From positions 1 through 8,186 of the forward strand of contig CALJMO010000062.1 in NCBI GenBank assembly GCA_937982065.1: a stretch of DNA of 8,186 nt, read 5' to 3'. Of the stretch, positions 6,649 to 8,186 are shown piece by piece. The DNA comes from an uncultured Collinsella sp. Lineage in GTDB: Bacteria > Actinomycetota > Coriobacteriia > Coriobacteriales > Coriobacteriaceae. Position 1 is the stretch's first letter. Each line of letters starts with the position of its first letter. The notes beneath the pieces were generated by a model. It ran no database searches. It was not told the DNA's origin and was given only the letters and a program-made list of their open reading frames with translations. The translations under genes were made by a program, and so were the position numbers.

Positions 6649-6684
6649 GCAAATCCATATCTTAGACAAGAATTCGGGATTTGC
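6649..6684. repeat. Inverted repeat in the rpsP-dinB divergent region
   Basis: GCAAATCC (6649-6656) is matched by GGATTTGC (6677-6684). Inside, TCTT (6660-6663) pairs with AAGA (6668-6671) around AGAC. The element lies upstream of both divergent genes and has no T-run on either side, so an operator or cruciform fits better than a terminator. No regulator family is recognised. Confidence 0.45.
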
Positions 6685-6718
6685 AAGCACATACACGCAC
6701 CCCACATGAGCTGCGCGG

Positions 6719-6724
6719 TATACT
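6719..6724 (+). promoter_or_regulatory. -10-like box of dinB
   Basis: TATACT matches 5 of 6 bases of TATAAT and fits the actinobacterial TANNNT pattern. It ends 6 bases before the ATG at 6731, so transcription could begin at that ATG. No good -35 is present at 16-19 bases. Confidence 0.4.
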
Positions 6725-6730
6725 CATGAC

Positions 6731-7984
6731 ATGGAAAGACGCGAACATACATACGGTTATGAGGATGCCATGGGCGTCACGCCGCCTCCCTGGACGGGTC
6801 CGGCGGTGGGTCTGATGGACCTTGATGCGTTTTTTGCGAGCGTGGAGATGCTCGATCATCCCGAATGGCGCGGAAAGCCGCTCATCGTGGGCGGAGACGC
6901 CGATTCGCGTGGCGTCGTGTCCACGTGTTCGTATGAGGCACGTCGCTTTGGCGTGCACTCCGCCATGCCCTCAGCCGAGGCGCGGCGCTTGTGCCCGCAA
7001 GCCATTTGGACGCACGGGCACTTTGATCGCTACCGCGAGGTGAGCGCGCACGTTATGGCAATTCTCGCCGACGAGACCCCGCGCGTTGAGCGCGTATCCA
7101 TCGACGAAGCCTTCATCGATATCACACCGGGTCGCTTTGCGCCCGAAGACCCGCTGCTGGTTGCGCGGCGTATAAGCGGTCGCGTGGCAGAGCTGGGAGT
7201 GACGTGCTCCATTGGCGTGGGCTGCAACAAGACGGTCGCAAAAATCGCAAGCGAGCGGGATAAGCCGTTTGGGCTGACCATCGTGCGCCCCGGAACCGAG
7301 CAGCGCTTTTTGGCCGCGCTGCCGGTATCTGCCATGAGCGGCATCGGGCGCTCGGCCGAGGAGCGACTGCGCCGCATGCGCATCTACACCCTCGGCGAGC
7401 TATCACGTGCACCGGAATCCACCTTGGCCTCTATTTTTGGCGTCAACGGCGAACGCATGCGCCAGCGTGCGCTGGGACTCGAAATCTCTGAAGTCACGAG
7501 TCTCGATGAAGAGCGCGAGGTCAAGTCGGTCAGCAATGAACGCACCTTTGCTAAAGATTTGACTGAGCGTGGGGATATTGAGGCGGCGATTGCGCTGTTG
7601 GGAGAGTCAGTGGGACGCCGCCTGCGCCGTCAGAGGCTGACGGGTGCCACGGTAACGCTCAAGCTTAAGTATTCGTATGGCAGCGGGCGTACGGCACAGC
7701 GCCGGCTGCCTCATCCGACCGACGATGAGAACATCTTCGTGGCGGTTGCACTCGAACTGCTCGACAACATCTGGCAGGATGGCATGCATGTTCGCTTAGC
7801 GGGCATCGGCATGAGCGACTTCGACCACCAAGGCGGCATCCAGACTGACCTGTTCTGCGAGATCGATGACCGCGGAGCCCAATCCAGCGACCGCCGCGAC
7901 CTCTCCGTCGCCATCGACGCCGTCCGAGACAAATTCGGCGACACCGCCCTTTCCTTCGGCCGCCAATCCCGCTTCAAAAACTAA
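6731..7984 (+). CDS. dinB: DNA polymerase IV (Y-family translesion polymerase)
   Basis: DinB copies damaged templates with low fidelity and contacts the replication clamp. In the 417-residue frame, MDLDAFFASVE (29-39) holds metal ligand Asp30 and the likely steric-gate Phe35. VSIDEAFID (122-130) carries the catalytic Asp125-Glu126. Also present are CSYEARRFGV (66-75), GVGCNKTVAKIASERDKPFG (162-181), the helix-hairpin-helix MSGIG region (202-206), a little-finger domain (about 264-365) and the clamp-binding QTDLF (371-375). Two starts are possible. The ATG at 6731 sits 6 bases after a -10-like box and could be leaderless. The ATG at 6770 has GAGGA (6761-6765) upstream, giving 404 residues, and loses nothing conserved. 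The gene is divergent from rpsP. No match to the LexA consensus I tried was found. Confidence 0.95.
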   Translation: MERREHTYGYEDAMGVTPPPWTGPAVGLMDLDAFFASVEMLDHPEWRGKPLIVGGDADSRGVVSTCSYEARRFGVHSAMPSAEARRLCPQAIWTHGHFDRYREVSAHVMAILADETPRVERVSIDEAFIDITPGRFAPEDPLLVARRISGRVAELGVTCSIGVGCNKTVAKIASERDKPFGLTIVRPGTEQRFLAALPVSAMSGIGRSAEERLRRMRIYTLGELSRAPESTLASIFGVNGERMRQRALGLEISEVTSLDEEREVKSVSNERTFAKDLTERGDIEAAIALLGESVGRRLRRQRLTGATVTLKLKYSYGSGRTAQRRLPHPTDDENIFVAVALELLDNIWQDGMHVRLAGIGMSDFDHQGGIQTDLFCEIDDRGAQSSDRRDLSVAIDAVRDKFGDTALSFGRQSRFKN

Positions 7985-7987
7985 TCT

Positions 7988-8006
7988 TTTTTGGACGGGG
8001 CTTTTT
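7988..8006 (+). repeat. 19-base intergenic motif, copy B
   Basis: The run TTTTTGGACGGGGCTTTTT matches copy C (8040-8058) at 16 of 19 positions, with GGACGGGGCT identical. It forms the left arm of the hairpin after dinB. Confidence 0.5.
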
Positions 8007-8020
8007 GCTGCCTTCCGTCC
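7993..8020 (+). other. Hairpin after dinB
   Basis: GGACGG (7993-7998) pairs with CCGTCC (8015-8020), with possible G-U pairs inside, starting 9 bases after the dinB stop. A T-run precedes the stem rather than following it, so it is not a standard intrinsic terminator on either strand. The left arm lies in a copy of the 19-base motif described below. Confidence 0.4.
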
Positions 8021-8036
8021 GACACGGCATGGGTAG

Positions 8037-8149
8037 TCAATTTGGGACGGGGCTATTTTAGCTACCCCTATATATCGGTTGAGATTCATTCGGCCTAATT
8101 CATTCACCGTCAGCCAAAGGGTAGCTAAAATAGCCCCATTACAGTTTGA
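8037..8149. repeat. Long near-palindrome in the intergenic region
   Basis: The arms 8037-8067 and 8119-8149 are complementary at 26 of 31 positions. The inner 19 are perfect: 8049-8067 reads GGGGCTATTTTAGCTACCC, and 8119-8137 is its exact reverse complement. The 51-base centre contains an 8-base direct repeat ATTCATTC (8084-8091 and 8098-8105) and a further 6-bp pairing (8077-8082 with 8110-8115). No target-site duplication or transposase gene is seen. It could be a palindromic repeat, a small non-autonomous element or a two-way terminator without U-tracts. Confidence 0.75.
8040..8058 (+). repeat. 19-base intergenic motif, copy C
   Basis: ATTTGGGACGGGGCTATTT overlaps the left arm of the long near-palindrome. 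It is preceded by GGGTAG (8031-8036), which can also pair with CTACCC (8062-8067), allowing an alternative fold. Confidence 0.5.
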
Positions 8150-8186
8150 GTTGTCCGAAAGGGCGGCTCTTTTCCGTTGCATGGCT

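Larger units (their letters stand above)
7985..8186. other. Non-coding stretch after dinB
   Basis: No reading frame here shows codon bias, a ribosome site or a recognisable family. Its content is the hairpin, two motif copies and the long near-palindrome listed separately. The last 37 bases (8150-8186) hold nothing I can identify. The next gene lies outside the window. Confidence 0.6.

Noticed and set aside
6742..6758. CGAAC...CGGTT as a possible LexA box for dinB
   Set aside because: The half-sites are about 9 bases apart instead of 4, and the site lies inside or just after the first possible start codon.
7993..8020. Intrinsic terminator for dinB
   Set aside because: The stem is present but no T-run follows it on either strand. 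It is recorded only as a hairpin.
7796..8182. Minus-strand open frame of 128 codons running from the right intergenic region into dinB
   Set aside because: Most of it mirrors the dinB C-terminus and the rest crosses the palindrome. It has no SD or family match.

Overview
The window is high-GC bacterial chromosome carrying nine protein genes. Every gene belongs to a well-known housekeeping or DNA-repair family. Two features suggest an actinobacterium of the class Coriobacteriia (Collinsella-like). One is the GC-rich coding bias. The other is a two-subunit glycyl-tRNA synthetase, where most other actinobacteria use the single-chain enzyme. This placement is inference from gene content and codon bias, not from a database match.

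Positions 58-6529, all on the minus strand and read right to left, hold a tightly packed translation cluster: rpsP (ribosomal protein S16), khpA (KH-domain RNA-binding protein), rimM (30S maturation factor), trmD (tRNA m1G37 methyltransferase), lepB (signal peptidase I), glyQ and glyS (glycyl-tRNA synthetase alpha and beta), and ppsR (PPDK-regulatory kinase/phosphorylase, DUF299). Gaps are 3, 4, 10, 2, 59, 3 and 34 bases. The run is therefore likely one operon or two overlapping ones; only the 59-base lepB-glyQ gap has room for an internal promoter. A candidate promoter lies just upstream of rpsP. Three of the first four genes appear to start with TTG or GTG. The Shine-Dalgarno (SD) sequences move the best starts of rpsP and lepB inward from the longest open frames.

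Positions 6530-6730 are a divergent intergenic region. It holds the rpsP promoter and leader, an 8-bp inverted repeat with an internal 4-bp extension, and a -10-like box for dinB. dinB (DNA polymerase IV, about 6731-7984, plus strand) is complete and ends with a sliding-clamp binding motif.

Positions 7985-8186 contain no gene I can support. They hold a hairpin after dinB and a long near-palindrome (31-base arms, 19 of them perfect). Two copies of a 19-base motif also lie here, and a diverged third copy lies just past the ppsR stop at the left edge. This looks like an intergenic repeat family and is the least explained DNA in the window.

I see no defence system, mobile element, CRISPR array, tRNA or rRNA. 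The points worth a second look are regulatory: the rimM start codon in a hairpin loop, the two possible dinB starts, and the intergenic palindrome.
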